From positions 1,860,001 through 1,924,000 of the forward strand of contig NZ_OY771430.1 in the NCBI RefSeq assembly GCF_963674565.1: a stretch of DNA of 64,000 bases, read 5' to 3'. This stretch comes from an uncultured Carboxylicivirga sp. Lineage in GTDB: Bacteria; Bacteroidota; Bacteroidia; Bacteroidales; Marinilabiliaceae. A program made the position numbers and the translations under genes. Below the pieces are notes generated by a model, which worked only from the letters and a program-made list of their open reading frames with translations, was not told where the DNA came from and did no database searches. Position 1 is the first letter of the stretch; the number at the start of each line of letters is the position of its first letter. Positions 33,736-42,430 of this stretch are shown here, one piece after another.

Positions 33736-35013
33736 CTATGAACCGTTAGCTTCATAGCTGTTTGGCTTATCTACTTCAGTTTTATTCAACAAATCAAGCA
33801 CCTTCCTATTCAAATCATCAACCAATTCATTGTCATAATCAAAATAGGTATCGGTTACGGTTGAAGTTCCATGACCAAGAGCCTGTGCAATAAGAGGCTT
33901 ACCTGCCCCAATTGGCTTTTTAGCAGCAGAACCAGCCCAAGAGTGGCGAGCATGATACATGATTAATTCAGGAACTCCCACCTTTTTACCGATTGGTTTT
34001 AAAGCTCTATTAATCGCCTGTTGCAATGTTTCCGAACCTTTATACCGTTCTTGGTATATTAGAAATTTTTCTCTTCCTTTCCTTCGTTCAAATATTTCCT
34101 TTGCTTCAGGTTCAACTTTGATAGAATAAGGTTTAGATGTTTTGTTCCGGTTATATTCGATTCTACCTTCTATAATTGAGGATATATCATAGATGTCGGA
34201 GTTATTCATCCCGATTAAGTAAAACGAAAGCATGAAGAAATCTTGTGCTAAAGCTTCAAGTTCGTTTTCCGGTTCAACATCACGAATAGCTCGGATGGTA
34301 GCAATAGGCAGTCTCAGATTACGAGCCTGTATTTTTTCTATCTTAAACTTTCTAAATGGATAGCTATTCTGAGGAACTAATTCATCAACATCAATTGCTT
34401 GATTAAAAACAATTTTAATAACGGACAAGGTTAAGCTTGTAGTTGATTGTGCAACTTCCGCCTGTCTCCATCTCTTAAATCGGCTTAACCATGCAGTTGT
34501 AATTTCATCAAAATATAGTTTATTCCCATCACCAACGTATCGTTTTACAGCCTTTAGTGCTGCGGTATAGGTGTGTTGAGTGTGAGGATTACTTAGGAAT
34601 GAAATGTAATCACTAAAGTATTGCAGGAAATCAACCCTTTCACCATGTTCGGCATCTTGCTTAATTGCAGCACCTTTCTTATGGTCACCCTCAATGCTAC
34701 CATAGTTCTTGATGAAATCCGAAATATCGGAAACCTTCATACTGTCAAGCTTCCTTGAGTTCTTCAAAAATTCAATACAGTTCCAAGCTTTACTTAGTTC
34801 ATCATTGAGATAATTATTAATTAAACGAAGGTTGTCATGTTGGGGACAGCCCTTTTTTACTCTATCCTTGGCATCTTTATCCCAAAAATCAGAATCGACT
34901 GATTTATTCAATGATATTTCTGTGTTTTTACCTTTGTGAGAAAGACCAAGAACAATGGTATTTGTTTTATCCGCATTCTTCCCTCTTCGTAACATTAATT
35001 TTGCAGTTGCCAT
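33736..35013 (-). CDS. Tyrosine recombinase (Bacteroidota phage/ICE-type integrase)
   Basis: The 425-residue protein has an N-terminal arm-binding domain (about 1-100), a SAM-like core-binding domain (about 125-220) and the catalytic domain. Catalytic motifs present are ARHS (Arg II), LGHGT (His) and TYFDYD (Tyr nucleophile). The first catalytic Arg position, in the segment FYLIGMNNSD, is Ile; several Bacteroidota integrases such as IntDOT also lack this Arg. It has no IntI-specific extra domain, so it is not the integron integrase. It probably moves a genomic island containing the metal and phage-like genes, with the att site near its 5' end. Confidence 0.85.
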   Translation of the reverse strand: MATAKLMLRRGKNADKTNTIVLGLSHKGKNTEISLNKSVDSDFWDKDAKDRVKKGCPQHDNLRLINNYLNDELSKAWNCIEFLKNSRKLDSMKVSDISDFIKNYGSIEGDHKKGAAIKQDAEHGERVDFLQYFSDYISFLSNPHTQHTYTAALKAVKRYVGDGNKLYFDEITTAWLSRFKRWRQAEVAQSTTSLTLSVIKIVFNQAIDVDELVPQNSYPFRKFKIEKIQARNLRLPIATIRAIRDVEPENELEALAQDFFMLSFYLIGMNNSDIYDISSIIEGRIEYNRNKTSKPYSIKVEPEAKEIFERRKGREKFLIYQERYKGSETLQQAINRALKPIGKKVGVPELIMYHARHSWAGSAAKKPIGAGKPLIAQALGHGTSTVTDTYFDYDNELVDDLNRKVLDLLNKTEVDKPNSYEANGS

Positions 35014-35309
35014 ATTAATTCAATTTAAGTTTAACAATCATTTTAAATTTCAATGATTGAGTTAAAACTTGTCCTTGGTTTAATCACAAAAGTAATATTA
35101 CAGGGCAAAAATTCAACGCATTTCTAACGCATTTTTATACTTCAAAAAGGGCTTTTTTGCCCCAAATGGGTATTTTGTCGAAATTGGCGTAATAAGTTTT
35201 ATTACGATGCAAGAATTTAATATTCAGTTAATTGATTGATTTTAAAGGGATGAAGTTTTGAGACGAATTTTAGTCGTTTTTTATATCACGGCTATTATTT
35301 TTACACATT
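35014..35309. other. Region between recombinase and cassette array
   Basis: No gene is seen. On the minus strand TACTTTTG (complement of 35087-35094) fits a -7 element for the recombinase. AACGCATTT occurs twice within 35115-35137, which could be recombinase or regulator sites. No attC-like fold is evident before the first cassette edge at 35310, so this is either the distal array end or an att junction. Confidence 0.4.
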
Positions 35310-35344
35310 GTTGGCGTTTCGTTATTTATTCTCATCTGTAAAAC

Positions 35345-35992
35345 TCAATCAATACATTGAAAATTATCTTCATCTATTATTCTCAAAAGCTCTTTTATCA
35401 TTTGTTCAAAATTAAGTCCTGTATAGATATATAGTTTATCACCAGCAATATTGTCCATATAATATTTATCATTCTCATCCACATAAAGGTACATGTTGTG
35501 GTCATGAGCTGACGCAAAGTATGACATTTCTTTTTCAAATCCATACTTACTCATGTTTGTGCTAACTGGGTCAATATTGAAATCAACCAAAGTCTGCGGA
35601 TTATGACCACTTTTATCCGTCTCACAAATTTCTAATCCGCCAAACTCTCTAATAATATTTATAGCGGTTTTATTTATCGAAGCTTTCTTAAGCATTGATT
35701 TGCTTATCTCTATATTTCGTCCTTGATGCCACCCTGAGTCTTTTAAAAGTCTAATATAGTTCCAAGTCTCAAAATCATCTGTAGTTACAAAATTATCAAG
35801 AATCAATTTGCTAAAGTTATTTAACACAAATTTATCATTGTAATTAAACCCAATCAATTCATTATATAATTCACTTCCCAATCTAATCTCCATGTCAGGG
35901 TCGTTATTTAACCAGGCTTCAAAATCACCGATTGATTCATTTCCAATAAGAAAATCTAGGATTCTATCTTTATCATTTTCCTTCATAGTCAA
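35345..35992 (-). CDS. SUKH-3-like immunity protein (cassette gene)
   Basis: The C-terminal ~120 residues match the SUKH-3 immunity family: AINIIREFGGLEI, then a DFNIDPVSTNM segment, FASAHDHNMYLYVDENDKYY and a final helix EQMIKELLRI. The N-terminal ~85 residues are helical and unassigned. SUKH proteins neutralise diverse toxins of polymorphic toxin and contact-dependent systems. As a lone cassette gene it could protect against toxins of neighbours. Cassette ends are GTTGGCGTT and AACGCCAAC. Confidence 0.65.
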   Translation of the reverse strand: MTMKENDKDRILDFLIGNESIGDFEAWLNNDPDMEIRLGSELYNELIGFNYNDKFVLNNFSKLILDNFVTTDDFETWNYIRLLKDSGWHQGRNIEISKSMLKKASINKTAINIIREFGGLEICETDKSGHNPQTLVDFNIDPVSTNMSKYGFEKEMSYFASAHDHNMYLYVDENDKYYMDNIAGDKLYIYTGLNFEQMIKELLRIIDEDNFQCID

Positions 35993-36040
35993 TCATAATA
36001 ATTGCTTACTTATCAATTTAGCACAATGTCTTTTATGAAC

Positions 36041-36171
36041 GCCAACGTTTGCTGGATGAAGTCGTGGCGCGTTAGTCGTGGTGTCGTGTCACCCGATAGG
36101 GGGACTAAGACGGTAGACTAAGGTGTCAGGACGAGCAAAACCAGCCATGCTTTATTCCAGCGTGTTATGCG
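36041..36171 (-). repeat. attC-like site, main type
   Basis: Core boxes AAC at 36044 and GTT at 36164. The inner arm GCTGGATGAAGTCG pairs with ..TTCCAGC. It separates the SUKH-3 and following cassettes. Confidence 0.8.
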
Positions 36172-36626
36172 CCTTTTTTAATTTTTCCGTAAATAATTAT
36201 AAATACAATTAATTGTACGAAGACTAGGATTTTGACACCAAAGTCTTTTAATAAATCAACTTCTTTCCATTCGTCTATACGGAATTTTGGGTTCCATAAA
36301 TCTCCATCACTGACTCTTTCTTTTCCAATTAAAGCCCCTTTAATGATATAAAGGTCCACGCCCATTGGATCTATTTCTGTGTTTGGCTTTTCTGTTACAT
36401 ATATTTCAGAGTAGTCCAAATTGTATTGTTTTAGGCTATCTGGAGTTATTGTTCTTAAATATAGTTGTCCGTTTACAACCTTTTCATCAGGACAAGTACA
36501 GGCTTGTCCACTAACTTTTATTTGATCCCATTGAATTGGTGAAATATAGTCTCGAAAAACAAATATTTGTCCAAAAAACAATATTCCAGCAATTATTAAT
36601 ACAGATAATTTTTTATTCAGTTTCAT
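36165..36626 (-). CDS. Membrane protein, unknown (cassette gene)
   Basis: The 153-residue protein has an N-terminal membrane helix, an exported middle with a CTCPDEK motif and a C-terminal membrane helix (ILVFVQLIVFIIIYGKI). Its TAA stop lies inside the attC core box (GTTA), so the cassette's last codon belongs to the recombination site. Cassette ends are GTTATGCGCC and GGCGCATAAC. No family is recognised. Confidence 0.6.
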   Translation of the reverse strand: MKLNKKLSVLIIAGILFFGQIFVFRDYISPIQWDQIKVSGQACTCPDEKVVNGQLYLRTITPDSLKQYNLDYSEIYVTEKPNTEIDPMGVDLYIIKGALIGKERVSDGDLWNPKFRIDEWKEVDLLKDFGVKILVFVQLIVFIIIYGKIKKGA

Positions 36627-36651
36627 AAATATTTACTACGGCATAAATGGC

Positions 36652-36786
36652 GCATAACGTTTGCTGGATGAAGTCGTGGCGCATTAGTCGTGGTGTCGTG
36701 TCACCCGATAGGGGGGACTAAGACTGTAGACTAAGGTGTCAGGACGAGAAAAACCAGCCATGCTTTACTTCCAGCGTGTTATGGCT
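36652..36786 (-). repeat. attC-like site, main type
   Basis: Core boxes AAC at 36656 and GTT at 36778; one extra G in the central G run compared with most copies. Confidence 0.8.
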
Positions 36787-37894
36787 AGTATTTTATTGTT
36801 TTTACGATTTTGTTGTCACGGTATAAATTAAACCCTTTTTCATATGTTATATATTGCGGTTCGTAATCTAAACTTATTGTTGTATAAAGTAATGTCTTTC
36901 CAAATACGTCGGTAATTATTATGTCACATTTATTTAAATCCCACAATATATTTCTATAAAATACATATTCAGAGTTTCTTATAGGTTGAGGTAGTAAAGA
37001 AGTCAAACTACTATCTCCGTATTTAATTGTGTCTAATTGCATTACGAAATTGCCATTACTACTATCGTAAATCTTTAATTCTGGTTTTGTCATCCTTAAA
37101 CTATCACGTTCCTTAATAAATATGTAATCTCCAGCGCCCATAAACCTAGGTCTATATTTAAATTTCAAACCAAGTTTCCACAATAAATTAAGGTTAGAAT
37201 CATATACCCAAGATGAGTCTTTTGAATTAATTGAAAATTTTGAACCATCTTTAGCTACTTCTATACGTCTTTGGTTAGTGTCATTCTTTTTTATAGAATC
37301 CTTTAATTTATAATTACCTTTTGAATCAATTATTGAAATTTGGTCAATGTCATTTAAAGCATAATATTCGCTGCCGTAATCATTTATCAATAATAAATCA
37401 TTATCTAAACGATAAATGTTATTAGCTGGAGAAATTGTATCTATTTCGTGACCGGTTTTGCTAAATGAAAATAGTCCTTCTATCTCGAAAAAAACTAAAC
37501 TAATCATCAATTGTTCGTCATCCTCAAAAAAAAACACATCCCTAATGCCTGCACGAAGATTTTTCCTCCACAAAAGTGAGTCATACTGATAATAACTCAG
37601 GTAATTAGATGGGGGCAAATCATATCCTGTACATTTTGAAGCACCAATAAACATTGTATCAATTGTGACAAGAAAATATTTATTATTTTTTGACCCATAG
37701 ACACATTTATTATAAGACCATATTTCATAATTGTCTAATGATGGTTCATAAATGGTATCGATTTTGGATTGTTTATATTCATTTTTGTAATCCAACTTTG
37801 ATAAATCAAATGATATTTCCTTAAAGTCGATAACCTGACTAAAGCAAGGATATGACAGTAAGAGAATGATATTTATAATAAGATACTTTTTCAT
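36785..37894 (-). CDS. Exported beta-propeller-like protein, unknown (cassette gene)
   Basis: The 369-residue protein has a signal peptide ending at CFSQ. Blade-like repeats of hydrophobic strands follow (NKYFLVTIDTMFIG, SSWVYDSNLNLLWKLGL, LLYTTISLDY). The fold is inferred from pattern only. The cassette's far end has been lost to the IS copy inserted 15 bases upstream of its start codon, so its promoter region is changed. Confidence 0.6.
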   Translation of the reverse strand: MKKYLIINIILLLSYPCFSQVIDFKEISFDLSKLDYKNEYKQSKIDTIYEPSLDNYEIWSYNKCVYGSKNNKYFLVTIDTMFIGASKCTGYDLPPSNYLSYYQYDSLLWRKNLRAGIRDVFFFEDDEQLMISLVFFEIEGLFSFSKTGHEIDTISPANNIYRLDNDLLLINDYGSEYYALNDIDQISIIDSKGNYKLKDSIKKNDTNQRRIEVAKDGSKFSINSKDSSWVYDSNLNLLWKLGLKFKYRPRFMGAGDYIFIKERDSLRMTKPELKIYDSSNGNFVMQLDTIKYGDSSLTSLLPQPIRNSEYVFYRNILWDLNKCDIIITDVFGKTLLYTTISLDYEPQYITYEKGFNLYRDNKIVKTIKY

Positions 37895-37949
37895 AGTTGT
37901 GAGTCAATATGTCTAGTCCTAAAATATGGCTACAGGTAAAACATGATAT

Positions 37950-38738
37950 TTAAGCTATATTTTTAAAGACTGTATTAGGAGTTTTGTATCCTAAAGATAG
38001 GTGTAATCTTTTATTGTTATAAATATCGATTGCATTCTTGGTTGCATTGCTGGCATACTGCATATTAACGAAGCATTGATCGAGATAAAATTCATCTTTC
38101 AAAATCCCATTAACCCTTTCAGCAATAGCATTTTCACAACAATGGTTTTCTTCTGTCATACTGATGTTTATATTTCTCTTTTTTAGTTCATTGACATATA
38201 GATTGCTGCAATATTGAATACCTCTATCAGAGTGATGTACCAGTCCGGCCTTAGGCCGGGCTTGCTTTATGGCCATTTTAAAGGCCCGCAAGCATCCTTG
38301 CAGCTCCAAGGAGTTACTTATATCGTATCCTACGATTTTACGCGAATACATATCGGTAATTAGCGCCAGGTAGCAAAAACCGTTAATGGTTCTGATATAA
38401 GTAATGTCTGCTACCCATACCTGGTTAGGCTCCGTAACTGTCATATCCTTAACAAGGTTTTTATACTTGTGAAAACGATGATAGGAGTCCGTTGTTTTGC
38501 AAGATGCTTTTTTACGTTTTACCAGCATGTTATGCTCTCTCAGGATCTCAAAAAGTTTATCTCGTCCAACCTTAATACCAGCAGTATTAAAAGCGATTTT
38601 TAACTCTTTATACAGCTTTCTACCGCCCACACGAGCTTGTACAATACGTTCAGGTTTTACCAATTCAATAACAAGATTGGCGATCTCATCCTGCTTGCAC
38701 TTTCGTTGCTTAGATTTATAATAAGCATCGCGATGCAA
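37950..38738 (-). CDS. IS3-family transposase OrfB (DDE)
   Basis: The catalytic triad is visible: Asp in VWVADITYI, Asp in VHHSDRGIQY and Glu in ENAIAERVNGILKDE. The 262-residue frame begins at an internal ATG. Its reading frame is open further upstream into the end of OrfA, so the working transposase is probably an OrfAB fusion made by -1 frameshifting on an A-rich slippery run (A AAA AAC in OrfA). Confidence 0.85.
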   Translation of the reverse strand: MHRDAYYKSKQRKCKQDEIANLVIELVKPERIVQARVGGRKLYKELKIAFNTAGIKVGRDKLFEILREHNMLVKRKKASCKTTDSYHRFHKYKNLVKDMTVTEPNQVWVADITYIRTINGFCYLALITDMYSRKIVGYDISNSLELQGCLRAFKMAIKQARPKAGLVHHSDRGIQYCSNLYVNELKKRNINISMTEENHCCENAIAERVNGILKDEFYLDQCFVNMQYASNATKNAIDIYNNKRLHLSLGYKTPNTVFKNIA

Positions 38739-38812
38739 GTTGTAACACCGGCAGGTTTGCTCTATGCTTGCCTGCCCAGTGTGTCTTGTAGTTTCTACAG
38801 CCTTTACAAGAC

Positions 38813-39178
38813 TTAGATGTTTAAGTTTTTTTTTAGTTCTTCAACATTCTTGTAGCCCAACTGTTCAGCAGCTACTTCAAGATAAGAATCTAAAACTAAC
38901 TTATCCAAGTCCTTTTTAATCAATAACTCTTTGAGTTGCTTGATCTCGTTTTGTAAGGCTTTGATCCGGGTTGTTTCGTCTTTTGTTTCCACTAGAATAC
39001 GGGTGTTCATAAGGTCTTTACGGTCATACTTTTTAATCCATTCATTGATAGTTGATCTATGGATTCCGTAAATGTCGCCTAGTTGTTTTTTGGAATAATT
39101 TCCAGTACTAAGTTCAGCTAAAATTTTGAGTTTAAAACCCTCGCTGTATCGTTTTACGATACCATTATTGTTATACAT
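38813..39178 (-). CDS. IS3-family OrfA (DNA-binding, HTH)
   Basis: The 121-residue protein has a helix-turn-helix (KKQLGDIYGIHRSTINEWIKKY) in two stretches and a leucine-zipper helix (IKALQNEIKQLKELLIKK). It ends at LKKNLNI just after nine A bases, where -1 slippage would continue into OrfB. Confidence 0.85.
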   Translation of the reverse strand: MYNNNGIVKRYSEGFKLKILAELSTGNYSKKQLGDIYGIHRSTINEWIKKYDRKDLMNTRILVETKDETTRIKALQNEIKQLKELLIKKDLDKLVLDSYLEVAAEQLGYKNVEELKKNLNI

Positions 39179-39225
39179 AATTGCTACGTGTTGTGTAGCC
39201 TTTTTTTAGGACGACTCATAATGTG

Positions 39226-39356
39226 TGGCAACGGTGGCGGTATGAAATCGTTGGGGAATGCGGACTTCTTTCCTGTCCAGTTACACAGAATTTGATGCGC
39301 GGCAGAATGCTCAAATAACCACCTAAAAACCAATGTTTTATACTGCATGTTGTGTG
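39226..39356 (-). repeat. attC-like site, divergent type
   Basis: Core boxes AAC at 39230 and GTT at 39349. The arm GGCGGTATGAAATCG pairs in part with ..TTTTATACTGC. Different in sequence from the main type but with the same edge layout and length. Confidence 0.65.
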
Positions 39357-39366
39357 GCGTAATTTA

Positions 39367-40332
39367 TCACATCCCAAATACATACTTTCTTAAATTATCA
39401 ATTCTGAGTAAATATTTGTAAGTAATAATAAAAACTATTTCCAAGCTAATCGTTACAGTATAAAAGAATGCTAAACTCTCTGTTCCAATTATATGTTTGC
39501 ATATCAAAATTAGAAGCACATGCCATAAATAAATTGCTAAAGAATTTAATCCAATCCATTCTATAGTCTTATTACTTCTAATCAAATTATGTACAGATAT
39601 TTTAAGAACAAGAGATAGTAGAAGACTATTAAATAAAAAGAAATTAATACTTGAAAATAACTTGTTTGGGTTGTAAAATAAATAAATAACTGATATGAGA
39701 CACATTAAAGGTAAAATGTATTCTAACACTTTAGGTCTTTTTAATTCTAATCGTTTGTATACAAGTCCAAAAACAAAAAAGAAATAGAAATATGGTCTAA
39801 AAGTATAAAGCACTAACCCTATTCCTGATTTTAGTATTCCGAAGCCTTGGTATATTTCAGGGTATTTTTGTAATACTACAGAACTCATGGATATTAAGAA
39901 TCCAATAATTAATAATAGCTTGTCTCCCGTCTGTATTTTCTTTAAAAACCATGTCAATACAATCCAACTAAGAAATCCAGGAATAAACCATAAGTGGTAA
40001 TATGGATAAATAAAAGCCTTCATTAGTCCAGTTAGAATATTTGAATTATGATTTTGGATTACAGAAACTGAAAAATAGAATACAATTGCTATAGTCCATG
40101 GAATAATTACTCTAAACAAATATTTTTTAATCAATGCAATCAAATTTATATCAACAAGTTTATCTACATTAAATAGAAATCCACTTATACCTATAAAAAG
40201 TGGCATGTGAAAGCTATAAATAATTGTTCTCCAAATGGCTTCATCCATTTTACCTTGAAGAATATGTCCAAGAATCACTAAGAAAATTAATAATCCTTTA
40301 AATAAATCAATGTTTTTTAATCTCATTCTCAT
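39367..40332 (-). CDS. Acyltransferase-3-like membrane protein (cassette gene)
   Basis: The 321-residue protein has about ten membrane helices and the acyltransferase family 3 pattern. It starts KNIDLFKGLLIFLVILGHIL, with the conserved His after the first helix, then SFHMPLFIGISGFLF. Such enzymes transfer acyl groups to cell-surface sugars. The second IS copy begins 13 bases before its start, so transcription may come from the IS. Its cassette starts GTTGTGTGGCG, but the matching far end is missing. Confidence 0.75.
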   Translation of the reverse strand: MRMRLKNIDLFKGLLIFLVILGHILQGKMDEAIWRTIIYSFHMPLFIGISGFLFNVDKLVDINLIALIKKYLFRVIIPWTIAIVFYFSVSVIQNHNSNILTGLMKAFIYPYYHLWFIPGFLSWIVLTWFLKKIQTGDKLLLIIGFLISMSSVVLQKYPEIYQGFGILKSGIGLVLYTFRPYFYFFFVFGLVYKRLELKRPKVLEYILPLMCLISVIYLFYNPNKLFSSINFFLFNSLLLSLVLKISVHNLIRSNKTIEWIGLNSLAIYLWHVLLILICKHIIGTESLAFFYTVTISLEIVFIITYKYLLRIDNLRKYVFGM

Positions 40333-40384
40333 CTTTAATTTTTATGTCCAGTCCTAAAATATGGCTACAGGTAAAACATGATAT

Positions 40385-41242
40385 TTAAGCTATATTTTTA
40401 AAGACCGTATTAGGAATTTTGTATCCTAAAGATAGGTGTAATCTTTTATTGTTATATATATCGATTGCATTCTTGGTTGCATTGCTGGCATACTGCATAT
40501 TAACGAAGCATTGATCGAGATAAAATTCATCTTTTAAAATCCCATTAACCCTTTCAGCAATAGCATTTTCATAACAATGGTTTTCTTCTGTCATGCTGAT
40601 GTTTATATTTCTCTTTTTTAGTTCATTGACATATAGATTGCTGCAATATTAAATACCTCTATCAGAGTGATGTACCAGTCCGGCCTTAGGCCGGGCTTGC
40701 TTCAGGGCCATTTTAAAGGCCCGCAAGCATCCTTGCAGCTCCAAGGAGTTACTTATATCTTATCCTACGATTTTACGCGAATACATATCGGTAATTAGCG
40801 CCAGGTAGCAAAAACCGTTAATGGTTCTGATATAAGTAATGTCTGCTACCCATACCTGGTTAGGCTCCGTAACTGTCATATCCTTAACAAGGTTTTTATA
40901 CTTGTGAAAACGATGATAGGAGTCCGTTGTTTTGCAAGATGCTTTTTTACGTTTTACCAGCATGTTATGCTCTCTCAGAATCTCAAAAAGTTTATCTCGT
41001 CCAACCTTAATACCAGCCATATTAAAGGCTATTTTTAACTCTTTATACAGCTTTCTACCGCCCACACGAGCTTGTACAATACGTTCAGGTTTTACCAATT
41101 CAATAACAAGATTGGCGATCTCATCCTGCTTGCACTTTCGTTGCTTAGATTTATAATAAGCATCGCGATGTAAGTTGTAACACCGGCAGGTTTGCTCTAT
41201 GCTTGCCTGCCCAGTGTATCTTGTAGTATCTACAACCTTCAC
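40385..41242 (-). pseudogene. IS3-family OrfB, inactivated by two stop codons
   Basis: Compared with the intact copy, the codon for Tyr in GYDIS has become a stop (near 40762). The codon for Gln in RGIQYC has also become TAA (near 40652). The remaining pieces are open at 40760-41242 and 40385-40594. The DDE domain is split, so this copy can move only with help from the intact one. Confidence 0.9.
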
Positions 41243-41247
41243 AAGAC

Positions 41248-41613
41248 TTAGATGTTTAAGTTTTTTTTTAGTTCTTCAACATTCTTGTAGCCCAACTGCT
41301 CAGCAGCTACTTCAAGATAAGAATCTAAAACTAACTTATCCAAGTCCTTTTTAATCAATAACTCTTTAAGTTGCTTGATCTCGTTTTGTAAGGCTTTGAT
41401 CCGGGTTGTTTCGTCTTTTGTTTCCACTAGAATACGTGTGTTCATAAGGTCTTTACGGTCATACTTTTTAATCCATTCATTGATAGTTGATCTATGGATT
41501 CCGTAAATGTCACCTAGTTGTTTTTTGGAGTAATTTCCAGTACTAAGTTCGGCTAAAATTTTGAGTTTAAAACCCTCACTGTATCGCTTTACGATACCAT
41601 TATTGTTATACAT
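41248..41613 (-). CDS. IS3-family OrfA (second copy)
   Basis: The 121-residue sequence is identical to OrfA of the first copy at the protein level, with the HTH and leucine-zipper helix intact. Without a working OrfB it may act as a binding protein that dampens transposition. Confidence 0.8.
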   Translation of the reverse strand: MYNNNGIVKRYSEGFKLKILAELSTGNYSKKQLGDIYGIHRSTINEWIKKYDRKDLMNTRILVETKDETTRIKALQNEIKQLKELLIKKDLDKLVLDSYLEVAAEQLGYKNVEELKKNLNI

Positions 41614-41660
41614 AATTGCTACGTGTTGTGTAGCCTTTTTTTAGGACGACTCATAATTAA

Positions 41661-41791
41661 GCCCAACGGTTGCTGGATGAAGTCGTGGCGCGTTAGTCGA
41701 GATGTCGTGTCACCCGTTAGGGGGACTAAGACGGTAGACTAAGGTGTCAGGACGAGCAAAACCAGCCATGCTTTATGCCAGCGTGTTGGCG
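41661..41791 (-). repeat. attC-like site, main type (identical to 53991-54126 site)
   Basis: Core boxes AAC at 41665 and GTT at 41785. It has the rare variant GTCGAGATG in place of GTCGTGGTG. The same variant is found at the other copy of the TonB_C cassette, showing that gene and 3' attC moved together. Confidence 0.85.
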
Positions 41792-41799
41792 AGCGTAAT

Positions 41800-42231
41800 T
41801 TATTGTAAAGCAAATTTTACAGGTTGAACATTCAAAACTCGAACAGTTTTTCCGTCCTTTTTTCCAGGTTCCCAATTGGGCATTTTCTTAATAAATTTTA
41901 CTGCTTCTTTTTCCAAATATTTGTCAATTGAGTTTGTCGCATACACGTTTGAAATACTTCCATCTTTTTCAACAATGAATAGGACAAAAACAGTTCCTTG
42001 AATTCCCTTTTTCTGAGATTCCTCTGGATAAACAAAGTTGTCCTTATAGTAATTGACTAAAGATTCATGCCCACCTTTAAACTGAGGATTCTCATCAACT
42101 TTCCAATAAAGATTTGTAGTGTCCGTTTTTGCCAAGAATTTATGAAATTCTTCAGGAATTTGTGCGTTTCCTATGAAGCTATATGATACAAAAATAGCAA
42201 GTCCAACAAGTCTTTTTAATTTAGTTTTCAT
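41800..42231 (-). CDS. TonB C-terminal domain protein, copy 1 (cassette gene)
   Basis: From the ATG at 42231 the 143-residue protein has a signal peptide (to GNAQ) and a TonB_C domain: NPQFKGGHESL, FVYPEESQKKGIQGTV, MPNWEPGKKDGKTV. It lacks the membrane anchor and proline-rich region of true TonB, so it is a free periplasmic TonB_C protein of unknown partner. A longer frame to 42297 would run into the attC. An identical cassette lies at 54117-54630. Confidence 0.8.
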   Translation of the reverse strand: MKTKLKRLVGLAIFVSYSFIGNAQIPEEFHKFLAKTDTTNLYWKVDENPQFKGGHESLVNYYKDNFVYPEESQKKGIQGTVFVLFIVEKDGSISNVYATNSIDKYLEKEAVKFIKKMPNWEPGKKDGKTVRVLNVQPVKFALQ

Positions 42232-42291
42232 TATTAAGTTTGTCATTAAATCATTGTCAATTTTTCGTACGATTTGGGAATTCATTATGCT

Positions 42292-42426
42292 CGCCAACGT
42301 TGGCTGGATGAAGTCGTGGCGCGTTAGTCGTGGTGTCGTGTCACCCGCTAGGGGGACTAAGACGGTAGACTAAGGTGTCAGGACGAGCAAACCTAGCCAT
42401 GCTTTATTTCCAGCGGGTTGTACCCC
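42292..42426 (-). repeat. attC-like site, main type
   Basis: Core boxes AAC at 42296 and GTT at 42417. It has GTTGGCTGG rather than GTTTGCTGG in the left arm. Confidence 0.8.
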
Positions 42427-42430
42427 GTTT

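Larger units (their letters stand above)
37910..39218 (-). mobile_element. IS3-family insertion sequence, intact copy
   Basis: The 1309-bp element is bounded by imperfect inverted repeats containing GTCCTAAAATATGGCTACA at the left and the complement of GTCCTAAAAAAAGGCTACA at the right. It encodes OrfA and OrfB on the minus strand. No clear target duplication is seen (left flank ATA, right flank TAA). A second copy of equal length is at 40345-41653. Confidence 0.85.
40345..41653 (-). mobile_element. IS3-family insertion sequence, decayed copy
   Basis: Same length (1309 bp) and nearly identical to the copy at 37910-39218, with the same ends. OrfA is intact but OrfB carries two nonsense changes. 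The pair flanks the acyltransferase cassette like a composite transposon, and cassette edges on both sides do not match. IS-mediated deletion or recombination has therefore reshaped this part of the array. Confidence 0.85.

Noticed and set aside
33736..35013. Integron integrase IntI
   Set aside because: It has the domain layout of Bacteroidota phage/ICE integrases and no IntI-specific extra domain. It also lies at the distal end of the array relative to gene direction.
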